Part shown: positions 17,361-26,008 of the stretch, in pieces | How the letters are laid out: every line of letters begins with the position of its first letter | How positions within the stretch are numbered: position 1 is the first letter of the stretch | NCBI GenBank assembly: GCA_030524175.1 | Contig: JAUNHC010000018.1 | Location: forward strand, 1-64,000 | Length of the DNA: 64,000 bases | Direction of reading: 5' to 3' | Origin: Eubacteriales bacterium | GTDB taxonomy: Bacteria > Bacillota > Clostridia > Lachnospirales > Lachnospiraceae | Made by a program: the position numbers and the translations under genes | Notes under the pieces: model-generated | Databases searched by the model: none | Told to the model about the DNA's origin: nothing | Seen by the model: the letters and a program-made list of their open reading frames with translations, nothing else

Positions 17361-17458
17361 AAGAACACCAGATCATACAGGACAAAGCCTATAAAATCTG
17401 GTGCTAATTTATCCACGTTTCGCGTAGTTAATGCGCAGACCTCTATGGTCTGTCCTGT
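17361..17458 (-). terminator. Structured 3' end and terminator of recA-recX
   Basis: The 308-bp stretch 17158-17465 has no gene. Its part next to recX can fold. CACCAGAT (17366-17373) pairs with ATCTGGTG (17396-17403) and is followed on the minus strand by a T-rich tail, as in a terminator. A second pair, ACAGGACA (17377-17384) with TGTCCTGT (17451-17458), reaches into that loop. AGACC (17437-17441) can pair with GGTCT (17447-17451). The rest of the gap holds the rny promoter. Confidence 0.55.
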
Positions 17459-17465
17459 TAAAACG

Positions 17466-17966
17466 CTATTCAAATTCACTGTATTCTTTTTTCTGGGTTA
17501 TGTTCAGCTCTTCCAGCACATGTATGATATCTCCGAATTGGAAGCCTCTGCGTGCCAGATAGCCGTGCAGACGGCGCATTTCTTTCTCATCAAGCTCTGA
17601 ACCCGGCCTGTACCGCTTCTCCACTGCAGCACGAAGGACAGCACACTCATCCGGCTCCTCTGTCTCCGCGGCTTCCTCCCAGGCTTCAAGAGCTGTCTGC
17701 CTGTCTATACCTTTCTGCTGGAGCTCCTGAAGGATCTTCTGTCTGCTCTTGGAATTCATTCTGTAGGAGATGTAATTCTGCGCATAACGGGCATCGTTGA
17801 TATAACCGTATGACTTCACATAATCCATGGCATCGGCAACAGCCTCAGGAGAGAATCCTGCCTGTCTGAGTCTGTCATTAAGCCCCTTCTCGGTGCGGTC
17901 CATATGCTCCAGAAGCAGCATGGCCTTCCTGCGCGCGTTCTTCTGTTCTTCCAGAGTGATGGCCAT
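17466..17966 (-). CDS. recX: Regulatory protein RecX
   Basis: RecX binds and modulates RecA filaments. The 166-residue product is made of helical three-helix repeats, with the family pattern YGYINDARYAQNYI in the second repeat, and a basic C-terminal repeat. It starts three bases after the recA stop codon, the usual recA-recX arrangement, so both genes are under the LexA box upstream of recA. It is slightly shorter than many clostridial RecX proteins but looks complete. Confidence 0.92.
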   Translation of the reverse strand: MAITLEEQKNARRKAMLLLEHMDRTEKGLNDRLRQAGFSPEAVADAMDYVKSYGYINDARYAQNYISYRMNSKSRQKILQELQQKGIDRQTALEAWEEAAETEEPDECAVLRAAVEKRYRPGSELDEKEMRRLHGYLARRGFQFGDIIHVLEELNITQKKEYSEFE

Positions 17967-17969
17967 ATC

Positions 17970-19031
17970 TTACTCCTCTTCTTCTGTTTCTTCCTCTGAG
18001 GGGGCCTCAACGTCCTTCTGAGGCATCTCATCATCCGGCAGAAGATGATACTGGATCCTTACCTTCTTCTCAACCTCCTCGCACATCTCCGGGTGCTCTT
18101 TAAGGAAATTCTTGGCATTCTCCCGGCCCTGGCCGATCTTCTCTCCTTCATAGGCATACCAGGCGCCGCTCTTGTTGATGATAGAGCACTCGGCTGCCAG
18201 ATCCAGGATATCTCCCTCTTTAGAGATACCGGTTCCGAACATGATATCAAACTCTGCCTGCTTAAAAGGAGGAGCCACCTTATTCTTCACCACTTTGATC
18301 CTTGTATGGTTTCCTACCATTTCTCCGCCCTGCTTCAGTGTCTCAACCCTGCGTACATCAAGACGGATGGAGGCATAGAATTTAAGGGCACGGCCGCCTG
18401 TGGTAGTCTCCGGGCTTCCGAACATCACACCAACCTTCTCACGAAGCTGGTTGATAAAAATAACAACACAGTTAGACTTACTGATAACAGCTGTCAGCTT
18501 ACGCAGAGCCTGGGACATCAGCCTGGCCTGAAGACCTACATGGCTGTCTCCCATATCTCCATCAATCTCTGCCTTGGGTACAAGTGCTGCCACAGAGTCC
18601 ACAATAACAATATCCACTGCACCGGAACGCACCATAGTCTCTGTAATTTCAAGAGCCTGCTCCCCGTTGTCCGGCTGGGAAATGTACAGGTTGTCAATAT
18701 CGACGCCGATATTCTTGGCATATGCAGGGTCAAGAGCATGCTCTGCGTCAATAAAGCCGGCGATCCCGCCCCGCTTCTGCACCTCAGCTACCATATGTAA
18801 GGCTACCGTCGTCTTACCGCTGGACTCAGGTCCGTAGATTTCTATGATACGTCCCTTAGGCACGCCGCCTACACCAAGAGCGATATCAAGGCTCAAGGAA
18901 CCGGTGGGCACTGTCTCTACCTGCATGTTGGCTCTGGATTCCCCTAACTTCATCACTGAGCCTTTCCCGTATTGCTTTTCAATATTTGCAAGGGCTGAAT
19001 CCAGCGCCTTCTGTCTTTCTTCGCTTATCAT
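17970..19031 (-). CDS. recA: Recombinase RecA
   Basis: RecA forms filaments on single-stranded DNA, performs strand exchange and triggers LexA self-cleavage. The 353-residue product has Walker A GPESSGKT (67-74), the Walker B-type stretch [12 protein letters not shown], the L1/L2 region with [13 protein letters not shown] and [10 protein letters not shown], and an acidic C-terminal tail (EEETEEEE). AGGAGAT precedes the ATG. The promoter is at 19094-19122 and a consensus Gram-positive LexA box lies just downstream of the expected transcription start. Confidence 0.98.
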   Translation of the reverse strand: MISEERQKALDSALANIEKQYGKGSVMKLGESRANMQVETVPTGSLSLDIALGVGGVPKGRIIEIYGPESSGKTTVALHMVAEVQKRGGIAGFIDAEHALDPAYAKNIGVDIDNLYISQPDNGEQALEITETMVRSGAVDIVIVDSVAALVPKAEIDGDMGDSHVGLQARLMSQALRKLTAVISKSNCVVIFINQLREKVGVMFGSPETTTGGRALKFYASIRLDVRRVETLKQGGEMVGNHTRIKVVKNKVAPPFKQAEFDIMFGTGISKEGDILDLAAECSIINKSGAWYAYEGEKIGQGRENAKNFLKEHPEMCEEVEKKVRIQYHLLPDDEMPQKDVEAPSEEETEEEE

Positions 19032-19064
19032 TCTATAGTAATCTCCTATTCATTGATTATTATG

Positions 19065-19078
19065 CGAACCTATGTTCG
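19065..19078. promoter_or_regulatory. LexA (SOS) box upstream of recA
   Basis: CGAACCTATGTTCG is a perfect match to the Gram-positive LexA/DinR consensus CGAAC-N4-GTTCG. It lies 34 bp before the recA start and just after the -10 element. Confidence 0.92.
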
Positions 19079-19093
19079 TGTTTTCTAATTAAC

Positions 19094-19122
19094 ATAGTAT
19101 TATAAATCCGGCCGGATGTCAA
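19094..19122 (-). promoter_or_regulatory. Promoter of recA-recX
   Basis: On the minus strand TTGACA (19117-19122), a 17-bp spacer and TACTAT (19094-19099) precede the LexA box. Confidence 0.7.
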
Positions 19123-19203
19123 GTCTTTCATTCCATAAATCAAATGCTTTTTATGACCCTCAGAGAAAGGACGGCCCCTAAACCTAAGAAACCCATAGTA
19201 ACA

Positions 19204-19250
19204 CAAACACAGGGACTGGTGTACAATGTCATTGTACACCAGTCCCTGGC
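19204..19250 (-). terminator. Perfect 39-bp palindrome, terminator of the coat-protein pair
   Basis: Two 19-bp arms (19210-19228 and 19230-19248) are perfectly complementary around a single base. On the minus strand the hairpin is followed by a T/G-rich tail. It lies about 55 bp after the coat-protein stop. The rest of 19082-19303 shows nothing else that I recognise. Confidence 0.75.
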
Positions 19251-19303
19251 GGTGTGTTATGCCGGATTCCTGATCACTGTCCTTTAAGACAGCTCTCAGG
19301 CGC

Positions 19304-19552
19304 TCATCCCTGAGTCAGTACGGAACGTACGTGGTCGACTTCCTCTCTGGTGGCCTGCGCTGCCGGAACATAATAGCTTCTCTCCCGGGCAATCTTATAA
19401 ATCTCTTCCTGAGACATCTCGCACTGATTACGCATCTGTTTTAAGGTCTGCTTCAGCTGGGGATTCTCAGACTGGGAAATCATCTCACCGTAACGTACTA
19501 ATTCTCCGTTGATTCCTGCAAGTGTATCTGCTACCATTGTTTTTTCATTCAT
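19304..19552 (-). CDS. CotF-like small spore coat protein
   Basis: The 82-residue soluble helical protein resembles the coat F family: an N-terminal MVADTLAGINGELVRYG helix, a Gln-rich second helix and the YYVPAAQAT segment before a last short helix. It is likely a structural coat or coat-associated protein of clostridial spores, made late in the mother cell. It follows the 61-residue gene after 13 bp and ends before a perfect palindromic terminator. The fold is a short ferritin-like or helical-hairpin type by composition; no metal ligands are evident. Assignment is by resemblance only. Confidence 0.7.
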   Translation of the reverse strand: MNEKTMVADTLAGINGELVRYGEMISQSENPQLKQTLKQMRNQCEMSQEEIYKIARERSYYVPAAQATREEVDHVRSVLTQG

Positions 19553-19565
19553 ATCGGCTGCCTCC

Positions 19566-19751
19566 TTATTGTAAAAACTGCATTAACTGCTGTTTACTCT
19601 GCATTGCAGACTGTGCGGATTTCTGGAAGAACTGTTTTACTTCCATGTCCGTTGCCTGCTGGGCATAGGCTTCCATTTTGCAGTGAGTAGTTTCAAAGCC
19701 GCCGATCAAATGGCGCAGATTCTGTAAATCTAATTCTGAAATTTGTGTCAT
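19566..19751 (-). CDS. Small CotF-related/hypothetical coat protein
   Basis: The 61-residue protein is helical and Gln-rich (ending QQLMQFLQ). It has no signal peptide or membrane segment. The ATG has a very good Shine-Dalgarno sequence (GAGGAGG). It stands directly upstream of a CotF-like gene and looks like a shortened paralogue of it: helix, His/Cys-containing turn (TTHCKM), helix. I infer that the two products work together in the spore coat. I do not recognise a named family. Confidence 0.6.
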   Translation of the reverse strand: MTQISELDLQNLRHLIGGFETTHCKMEAYAQQATDMEVKQFFQKSAQSAMQSKQQLMQFLQ

Positions 19752-19859
19752 GATACTACCTCCTCATATATGATGGCAGAGGTCAAAAGATATTTTGGCC
19801 CTGCATGATTGCAGTAGATAGTATCCCAAATATTATTTTTATTATTCGTTTTTTTATGA

Positions 19860-19943
19860 TCGGCAGCAGGCTGAGCTGCCGTGCTTATTCTGTTACTGTT
19901 CACCGGCAATGGCGAAGTGCGCCACCGGGCACAGAGTAACAGT
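19860..19943. repeat. Cluster of inverted repeats downstream of glgA
   Basis: CGGCAGC and GCTGCCG (around 19860-19880) form one hairpin. CTGTTACT (from 19887) and its complement AGTAACAG (19935-19942) form an outer stem enclosing an inner CCGG-rich hairpin. No clear T tail follows on the minus strand. The region may end glgA transcription; it also matches the dispersed palindrome noted in the findings. Confidence 0.45.
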
Positions 19944-19947
19944 AATC

Positions 19948-21393
19948 TTATTCTCCGATGAGCCAGTTATACATCTCTTCATACTGGCGTGCAGAGCTGT
20001 TCCATGAAAAGTCCTTAGCCATGGCTCTGTCTACCATTTTGTTCCACTCACGTTTTTTATCGTAATAAATACGCTCTGCAGAACGGATGGTACTCAGCAT
20101 CTCATGTGCATTATAATTGCGGAAGCTGAAACCAGTACCTGTTCCCTCATATTCATTGAATGGTTCCACAGTATCCTTCAAACCGCCTGTCTCCCTGACA
20201 ATGGGGATCGTGCCGTAGCGGAGACTCATAAGCTGGCTTAAACCGCAGGGTTCAAACAATGAAGGCATAAGGAAAGCATCCGATGCCGCATAGATACGGT
20301 GGGACATTGCCTCATCATAATAAATCTGGGCGGAAACCTTCCCGTGATATTTCCAGTCAAAGTGACGGAACATATTTTCGTAACGCTCGTCACCGGTACC
20401 AAGGGCAACAATCTGAACCGCATCCTGACACAGTTCGTCCATAATGTAGGCGATAAGGTCAAAACCTTTCTGGTCAGTCAGACGTGACACGATACCGATC
20501 ATCATTGCCTTCGGGTCTTCATCAAGGCCCAGGTCTTTCTGAAGCTGTATTTTATTCTTTACCTTTTCCTTGCGGAATGTGGTAGCATTGTAATTCTTAG
20601 TGATGCACTGATCTGTCTCCGGGTTAAAGAGATCATAATCTATTCCGTTTACAATGCCGCGCAGGCTGTTGGCACGGGCGCACATGAGTCCGTCCAGTTT
20701 CTCCCCGTAGAAAGGAGTCTTGATTTCCTCGGCATACGTATTGCTCACCGTGGTGATGGCATCTGCAAAGACAATTCCGCCCTTTAAGAAGTTAGCGTCC
20801 TTATATGCCTCAAGCTTATCCGGAGCGAAATAATAGTCAGGCAGTCCTGTGATTCCTTTAACAGTCTTCACATCCCACACTCCCTGGAACTTCAGGTTAT
20901 GTATGGTCATGACTGTTTTAATTCCCCAGAAGAAATCATTCTGCTGGAAGCTGTCATGAAGATATACGGGCACAAGGCCGGTCTGCCAGTCATGACAGTG
21001 AATGATATCCGGACGGAAACCGATAACAGGAAGCACAGACAAAACAGCCTTGGAGAAAAATGCGAATTTCTCCAGATCCCAGGGGGCAGAATCATATGGC
21101 TTCGGTCCGCTGAAATAATATTCATTGTCAATAAAATAAAACTGAATGCCATCGTACTCCATCTGCATGATTCCCACATAGCAGTTCTTAAAGCCAAGAT
21201 CCATATAGAAGTGTGTGACATACTCCATTTTATCTTTCCATTCCTGCTTCATACAGGCGTACTTGGGCAGAATCACACGAATATCAAAATACCGTTTATC
21301 GAAACATTTAGGCAGTGCACCGGCTACGTCAGCCAATCCTCCTGTCTTGATAAATGGTACTGCTTCCGATGTTGCAAATAAAATCCTCTTCAT
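19948..21393 (-). CDS. glgA: Glycogen synthase GlgA (GT5)
   Basis: GlgA adds glucose from ADP-glucose to alpha-1,4-glucan. The 481-residue product starts MKRILFATSEA and has the ADP-glucose motif KTGGLADV near the N-terminus. The C-terminal GT-B signature is EPCGLSQL. I chose ATG 21393 because AAGGAGGG lies a few bases upstream; the frame stays open eight codons further. No other glg gene is in the window. It stands alone behind spo0A with its own promoter (21499-21527) and a short leader with small hairpins. Together with the GH13 enzyme at the left edge it points to alpha-glucan storage metabolism. Confidence 0.95.
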   Translation of the reverse strand: MKRILFATSEAVPFIKTGGLADVAGALPKCFDKRYFDIRVILPKYACMKQEWKDKMEYVTHFYMDLGFKNCYVGIMQMEYDGIQFYFIDNEYYFSGPKPYDSAPWDLEKFAFFSKAVLSVLPVIGFRPDIIHCHDWQTGLVPVYLHDSFQQNDFFWGIKTVMTIHNLKFQGVWDVKTVKGITGLPDYYFAPDKLEAYKDANFLKGGIVFADAITTVSNTYAEEIKTPFYGEKLDGLMCARANSLRGIVNGIDYDLFNPETDQCITKNYNATTFRKEKVKNKIQLQKDLGLDEDPKAMMIGIVSRLTDQKGFDLIAYIMDELCQDAVQIVALGTGDERYENMFRHFDWKYHGKVSAQIYYDEAMSHRIYAASDAFLMPSLFEPCGLSQLMSLRYGTIPIVRETGGLKDTVEPFNEYEGTGTGFSFRNYNAHEMLSTIRSAERIYYDKKREWNKMVDRAMAKDFSWNSSARQYEEMYNWLIGE

Positions 21394-21498
21394 CTGAAAA
21401 ACCCTCCTTAGTAGCAACTTCTTAGAACCACGGCCTCTGTAAGCCTTACGGCTTGTCTGGGAGATAAATCTTTGTCCTACGGCTCATCAATATACTTT

Positions 21499-21527
21499 AT
21501 TATACCCTAAAAACTCTTTATTGGAAA
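21499..21527 (-). promoter_or_regulatory. Putative promoter of glgA
   Basis: On the minus strand TTTCCA (21522-21527), a 17-bp spacer and TATAAT (21499-21504) overlap the last codons of spo0A. The leader to the glgA start is about 100 nt and holds the small hairpin AAGCC-TTAC-GGCTT. Confidence 0.45.
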
Positions 21528-22324
21528 GAGCGATTTTTATATTCCAGTCTGATCTTGTCGGCGATAAGGGCAATAAATTCAGAGTTTGTGGGTTTTCCTT
21601 TCCCTGTGCTGACAGTATATCCGAATAATTCATCGATGGTATCCATTTTCCCGCGGCTCCAGGCCACTTCTATGGCATGGCGGATAGCTCTTTCCACACG
21701 GCTTGGGGTAGTCTGGTGCTTCTTGGCTATGGTTGGATAGAGTATTTTTGTGATGGAATTCAGCATTTCCATATCATTTACTGCAAGTATGATCGCATCT
21801 CTTAAGTATTGGTATCCTTTAATATGTGCAGGCACTCCGATTTCATGGATCACATTTGTGACATCTGACTCCAGGTTCCCCTTGGTGTATGTGTTCATAT
21901 CCTCTTTCACCTGCTGGCGCCCCATTTCACGTGTCCTCTTATCCCCCACCCTTCGGATGTGCTTGATCCTGTTCAAAAGCATTCTGTTGTCAAAGGGCTT
22001 AAGCATATAATAATCTGCACCCAGGCTGAAGGCATCCTCTGTGATACGCTCCTGCCCTACTGCAGATACTATAATGAACGATGGCGCCTTTTTAATTGTT
22101 TCGTCATGGTAAAAGCGCTCCATTACTGACAAGCCGTCTACCTTTGGCATGATGATATCCAGCACCACCACATCCGGTTCCTTTTCCTTGATTATATTAC
22201 AGATTTCCTCTCCGTTGTGTGCTTTACCGACCAATTCAAGGTCATTATCCTCTTCGATCATTCGACCGAGTAATTCTACCATTTTCTCGTTATCATCTGC
22301 AATTGCCACATTTAATTTCTCCAT
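21518..22324 (-). CDS. spo0A: Sporulation master response regulator Spo0A
   Basis: Spo0A~P binds 0A boxes and commits the cell to sporulation. The 268-residue product has a receiver domain (1-120) with the acidic pocket D10/D11, phosphoacceptor D56 in VVVLDIIMP and the lysine of MLKPFD. A linker follows, then the Spo0A C-terminal DNA-binding domain with the recognition-helix segment [15 protein letters not shown]. It lies downstream of spoIVB, the order conserved in endospore formers. It has its own promoter (22410-22439) and 0A-like boxes upstream, which suggests autoregulation. Confidence 0.97.
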   Translation of the reverse strand: MEKLNVAIADDNEKMVELLGRMIEEDNDLELVGKAHNGEEICNIIKEKEPDVVVLDIIMPKVDGLSVMERFYHDETIKKAPSFIIVSAVGQERITEDAFSLGADYYMLKPFDNRMLLNRIKHIRRVGDKRTREMGRQQVKEDMNTYTKGNLESDVTNVIHEIGVPAHIKGYQYLRDAIILAVNDMEMLNSITKILYPTIAKKHQTTPSRVERAIRHAIEVAWSRGKMDTIDELFGYTVSTGKGKPTNSEFIALIADKIRLEYKNRSFQ

Positions 22325-22409
22325 GAGGCTTGTCTCCTCCTAACTACATTTCGAATATATTTGTACAAAACAGCGGGGCCCTTCCAGTTTGCTCTTGCAC
22401 ATCAATGAC

Positions 22410-22439
22410 ATTATAGTAGAACGTGGATGGGGAAATCAA
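22410..22439 (-). promoter_or_regulatory. Promoter of spo0A
   Basis: On the minus strand TTGATT (22434-22439), an 18-bp spacer and TATAAT (22410-22415) lie about 85 bp before spo0A. Confidence 0.65.
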
Positions 22440-22479
22440 GCCGAAAGTGGCCGTTTTACTGCTTTTTCGTTCGATATCT

Positions 22480-22511
22480 TTCGACTTTTATTCTCCCGCA
22501 TTCCGACAAAA
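22480..22511. promoter_or_regulatory. 0A-box-like sequences upstream of spo0A
   Basis: Read on the minus strand, TTTTGTCGGAA (22501-22511) and AAAAGTCGAAA (22479-22489) each differ slightly from the 0A consensus (core TGTCGAA). They lie 40-75 bp upstream of the spo0A -35, so autoregulation is plausible. Confidence 0.4.
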
Positions 22512-22534
22512 TAATGGCTTTTTTGAGTATTTTC

Positions 22535-23740
22535 TTACCCTTGTTTCAACATATTTTCTATAAATATACCATATCCGCTTGTGGAATCCTGGACGAAAAC
22601 ATGAGTCACCGCACCCACGATTTTCCCATTCTGAAGCACCGGACTGCCACTCATACCCTGTACGATCCCTCCTGTCGCAGAAAGTAATTTTTCGTCTGTC
22701 ACTCTTATGACAAAACTCTTGTTGCTGTCTTCGTGATTCATGTCGATTTTTGTAATTTCCGCCTGGTATTCTTCCACTTGATTTTCGACGCAGCACAGAA
22801 TGGATGCCGGTCCTATTTCCATTTCCTGCTTATAACCGACGGGCATCTGCCGCAGAGAAATCCCTTCTCCGGCATTCCCTTCAAACTCTCCGTAAATACC
22901 ATTTTTGCTGTTGGTATCTATTGTTCCAATAATATTTTTCGGCTCATATCTTATTAATCCTGATAATTCACCAGGACTTCCCTTACTGCCCTTGTGAATC
23001 CCCAGTATCTGAGCCTGGTACAGAGAACCCTCCTTAATGTTCAGCAATTCTCCTGTGTCAACATCACTGATCCCATGTCCCAATGCCCCGTAATGGCCTT
23101 TAGTGTCTACAAAGGTAAGCGTCCCGATCCCTTGTGTATCATCCCTCACCCATATACCAAGCTTATACTCTCCCTGCATATCCTTTACCGGGGTGACAGA
23201 CACTGGAATTGTTTCGCCGTTTCTTTTAATCCCCAGTGTGACATCATCACCGTCCAGTGTTTCCAGATCATCCATCAGTTCCCTTTTACTGGTGATTTCC
23301 TGCTGGTTGAAAGCTACTATATAGTCTCCTGACTTTACTATATTCTTTGCCGGTTCTTCAGGCACTCCGCTTTCCGAAACGATCTCCCCGGTGTCTATGA
23401 TAAGGACACCCTGGGTCTCCATATAGATTCCCACTGTACTGCCGCTGACCATAAGATCCGTACTCTCTGTAGGGATCACCTTAATGTCTTTAAATGGTAT
23501 CAGCCCCAACAGCTTACAGGGAAGAAGATAGCTTCCTTCCCCTGAAACAGTGATCGCATCTTCAAAGGTGAGAAGAGGATGCTCAAGAAGCTTTTCCACA
23601 TCCTGATCCTGTCCTTTGACTACATGGATTTCATCAGGGATCTTTCTGTCCAGATAACGGTAGCCAAGCCACACCATAGCCGCCAGATCCAGGCATAGGC
23701 ACCATAATACAAAATGCCGGTATTTCTTCTTTTTATCCAT
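22535..23740 (-). CDS. spoIVB: SpoIVB serine peptidase (S55)
   Basis: SpoIVB is secreted from the forespore into the intermembrane space, where it cleaves SpoIVFA to release pro-sigma-K processing. The 401-residue product has an N-terminal membrane anchor (about 8-28), a PDZ domain (about 95-190) and an S55 peptidase domain. The catalytic His lies in GALGHGISD and the Ser in GMSGSPVLQNGK. It sits between recN and spo0A as in B. subtilis. A terminator separates it from recN. A forespore (sigma-F/G) promoter is expected in the short gap, but I could not identify one with confidence. Confidence 0.95.
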   Translation of the reverse strand: MDKKKKYRHFVLWCLCLDLAAMVWLGYRYLDRKIPDEIHVVKGQDQDVEKLLEHPLLTFEDAITVSGEGSYLLPCKLLGLIPFKDIKVIPTESTDLMVSGSTVGIYMETQGVLIIDTGEIVSESGVPEEPAKNIVKSGDYIVAFNQQEITSKRELMDDLETLDGDDVTLGIKRNGETIPVSVTPVKDMQGEYKLGIWVRDDTQGIGTLTFVDTKGHYGALGHGISDVDTGELLNIKEGSLYQAQILGIHKGSKGSPGELSGLIRYEPKNIIGTIDTNSKNGIYGEFEGNAGEGISLRQMPVGYKQEMEIGPASILCCVENQVEEYQAEITKIDMNHEDSNKSFVIRVTDEKLLSATGGIVQGMSGSPVLQNGKIVGAVTHVFVQDSTSGYGIFIENMLKQG

Positions 23741-23771
23741 ACTGTCACATCCTTTGCAAACTTTTTTTCTT

Positions 23772-23794
23772 AAAAAAAGAGAGGATATCCTCTC
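23772..23794 (-). terminator. Terminator after recN
   Basis: A self-complementary GAGAGGATATCCTCTC (23779-23794) is followed on the minus strand by seven T (23772-23778). It lies 34 bp after recN and ends the nusB-to-recN operon. Confidence 0.85.
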
Positions 23795-23827
23795 GGATTA
23801 TCCTCCCTTAGTATGCGGTGAATAGTT

Positions 23828-25519
23828 TCATTTCAGTCTTGTATTTTTATGTACCTGTGCCAATTCTTTCATCTCTCTTGCATTCTCCGAAACAGCGGCA
23901 GTGATCTCTGCTCCGCCCAACAATCTGGCAAGTTCTTTTATAGAAGCTTCCGGGGAAAGTACATGGATTTCTGTTGTTGTTTCCGACCCTTTTACATGCT
24001 TTTCAATCTCAAAATGAGTGTCAGCCATTGCCGCGATCTGAGGCAGATGAGTGATGCACAAAACCTGGTGATGCTGTCCGATAACTGCCATCTTTTCGGA
24101 AACCTTCTGGGCTGTCCTGCCGCTGATCCCTGTGTCGATTTCGTCAAATATAAGAGTTTCTATCTGGTCACGGTCTGCCAGGATTGCTTTCAATGCAAGC
24201 ATGATTCTTGAGAGTTCACCGCCGGAAACGATCTTGCCTAATGGTTTCAGGCGCTCTCCCGGATTTGTGGAAATCTCATATTCGATATCATCAAAACCAT
24301 TGTCCGTAAACCCTTTTTTTCGATTGAAACTGATTGAAAAATCCACCTCAGAAAAATTCAGATCCTTCAGTCCTTGGATTATTTTTATCTCTAGCTGTTT
24401 ACTATATTCTTTCCTGATTTTAGACAAATCATTCGAAACTTTTTCTAGTTTTTTCTCAGAAGAACTTAATTTATCTTTAGCCTTCTGGTAATTTTCTTCA
24501 TATTTTAATAATTTTTCCAGTTTTTCCTGCTGATTTTTTTCGTATACAAGGATATCCTCAATCCTGCGCCCGTACTTGGCCTTCAGTCCGTTGATCAAAT
24601 CAAGACGCCGTTCTGTCTCATAGAAGGCTGATTCGTCAAAAGTAAGGCTGCCAAGATAGGCAGACAGCTCTCTGTTAAAATCATTGAGAAGACCATCCAC
24701 CTCTCCCAGCATCTGTTCCAAAGAGGCAAGAGCTTCGTCATACTGGACTACCCTGGACAAGTCACGCAGCGCATTTCCTACCAGTTCCCCGGCTCCCTGC
24801 TGCCCTTCGTATCCGGTGATCCCATGGACATTTTGGAGCACCTCCACAATCTGTCTCGCATTGCTCAGCCTGCGGAACTGCCGTTCCAGCGTATCATCCT
24901 CACCGGGACAGAGCTGTGCTTTCCGGATTTCCTTGATCTCAAACTCAAGAAAAGCTTTCTCCCTGTTTCTCTGCTCCTCATCCATATCAAGAGCCTTCAG
25001 TTCTCCCATACATTTCCTGTAATCTTTATATGCCTCCTGCACCTTCTCCTTTGCTTCAAGGATACGTTCCCGCCCATAGGCATCCAGGATTTCAAGCTGC
25101 TTATCCTGATATAGCAGGGACTGATGCTCATGCTGTCCGTGAATGTCAAGAAGACAAGCCGCGGCAGCCTTCATCTGGCTCACCGTGCTTGTCTCCCCGT
25201 TTATTTTATTAATACTGCGGCCATCCATGATCTTACGAGACAACAGCACCTGAGAATCCTCAGGGTAAATATCCAGCGCCTTCAATGCTTCCTGTGCTTT
25301 AGTATTTTCAATCTGGAACAACAATTCCACAAGTGCGTAAGGGGCATTTTCCCTTATCATATTCCTTGAGATTTTTCCACCCAGGATCAATTGGATGGAG
25401 CCTAAAAGAATGGATTTTCCCGCACCTGTCTCGCCGGTGAGAATATTAAGCCCCGGCCTGAATTCCACTTCTATTTCCTCTATCAATGCAAGATTTTTCA
25501 CATGAAGATGAACTAACAT
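23828..25519 (-). CDS. recN: DNA repair protein RecN
   Basis: RecN is an SMC-like ATPase that gathers broken DNA ends. The 563-residue product has Walker A GETGAGKS near residue 32, two long coiled-coil arms (about 150-370), the ABC signature SGGELSR and Walker B LIFDEIDTGISG. Family length is normal. It is the last gene of the operon that starts at nusB. The neighbouring argR upstream and terminator downstream match the common Clostridia order argR-recN-(spoIVB-spo0A). Confidence 0.96.
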   Translation of the reverse strand: MLVHLHVKNLALIEEIEVEFRPGLNILTGETGAGKSILLGSIQLILGGKISRNMIRENAPYALVELLFQIENTKAQEALKALDIYPEDSQVLLSRKIMDGRSINKINGETSTVSQMKAAAACLLDIHGQHEHQSLLYQDKQLEILDAYGRERILEAKEKVQEAYKDYRKCMGELKALDMDEEQRNREKAFLEFEIKEIRKAQLCPGEDDTLERQFRRLSNARQIVEVLQNVHGITGYEGQQGAGELVGNALRDLSRVVQYDEALASLEQMLGEVDGLLNDFNRELSAYLGSLTFDESAFYETERRLDLINGLKAKYGRRIEDILVYEKNQQEKLEKLLKYEENYQKAKDKLSSSEKKLEKVSNDLSKIRKEYSKQLEIKIIQGLKDLNFSEVDFSISFNRKKGFTDNGFDDIEYEISTNPGERLKPLGKIVSGGELSRIMLALKAILADRDQIETLIFDEIDTGISGRTAQKVSEKMAVIGQHHQVLCITHLPQIAAMADTHFEIEKHVKGSETTTEIHVLSPEASIKELARLLGGAEITAAVSENAREMKELAQVHKNTRLK

Positions 25520-25544
25520 TTTTACCTCCTGAATCTAAGAAAGG

Positions 25545-25997
25545 TTACTTGTCAAGGATACTCCGCAGCTTCTCCACCACACCCAGCGCCTGGTCAGATG
25601 TCCTTGCCACACACATAATAGTATCATCGCCTGCTATGCAGCCCAGCAATTCCGGCCACTTCAAAGCGTCAAGGGCCGCCGCCACCCCCATAGCCATGCC
25701 CGGCACCGTCTTGATCACCACAAGGTTCTGTCCCACATCCATGGAAATCAGGGCTTCCTTCAGCACTCTTGTATATTTGTCTCCTAAACTGCCCGGCTCG
25801 TCATGCAGAATGGCATAGCGGGATTTTCCGTCTTTTCCTGCCACCTTTGTCATCTTAAGTGCACGGATATCCCGGGAAACAGTGGCCTGTGTCACCTTGA
25901 ACCCTGCCTCGTTAAGCCTGGCTGCCAATTCCTCCTGGGTATCAACATCATATTTATGAATCAATTCGATTATCTTCTCATGTCTTGCTGATTTCAT
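25545..25997 (-). CDS. argR: Arginine repressor ArgR/AhrC
   Basis: The regulator represses arginine synthesis and activates catabolism with arginine as corepressor. The 150-residue product has an N-terminal winged-helix domain (1-70, with TQATVSRDIRAL recognition region) and a C-terminal hexamerisation/arginine-binding domain with AGDDTIMCVA. It overlaps no neighbour, lying 11 bp after nadK and 25 bp before recN. No ARG box could be recognised in this operon, so the location is probably historical rather than regulatory. Confidence 0.95.
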   Translation of the reverse strand: MKSARHEKIIELIHKYDVDTQEELAARLNEAGFKVTQATVSRDIRALKMTKVAGKDGKSRYAILHDEPGSLGDKYTRVLKEALISMDVGQNLVVIKTVPGMAMGVAAALDALKWPELLGCIAGDDTIMCVARTSDQALGVVEKLRSILDK

Positions 25998-26008
25998 GTT
26001 CCAACCTC

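Noticed and set aside
21418-21498. A riboswitch in the glgA leader
   Set aside because: Only short hairpins are visible and I could not match them to a known aptamer.
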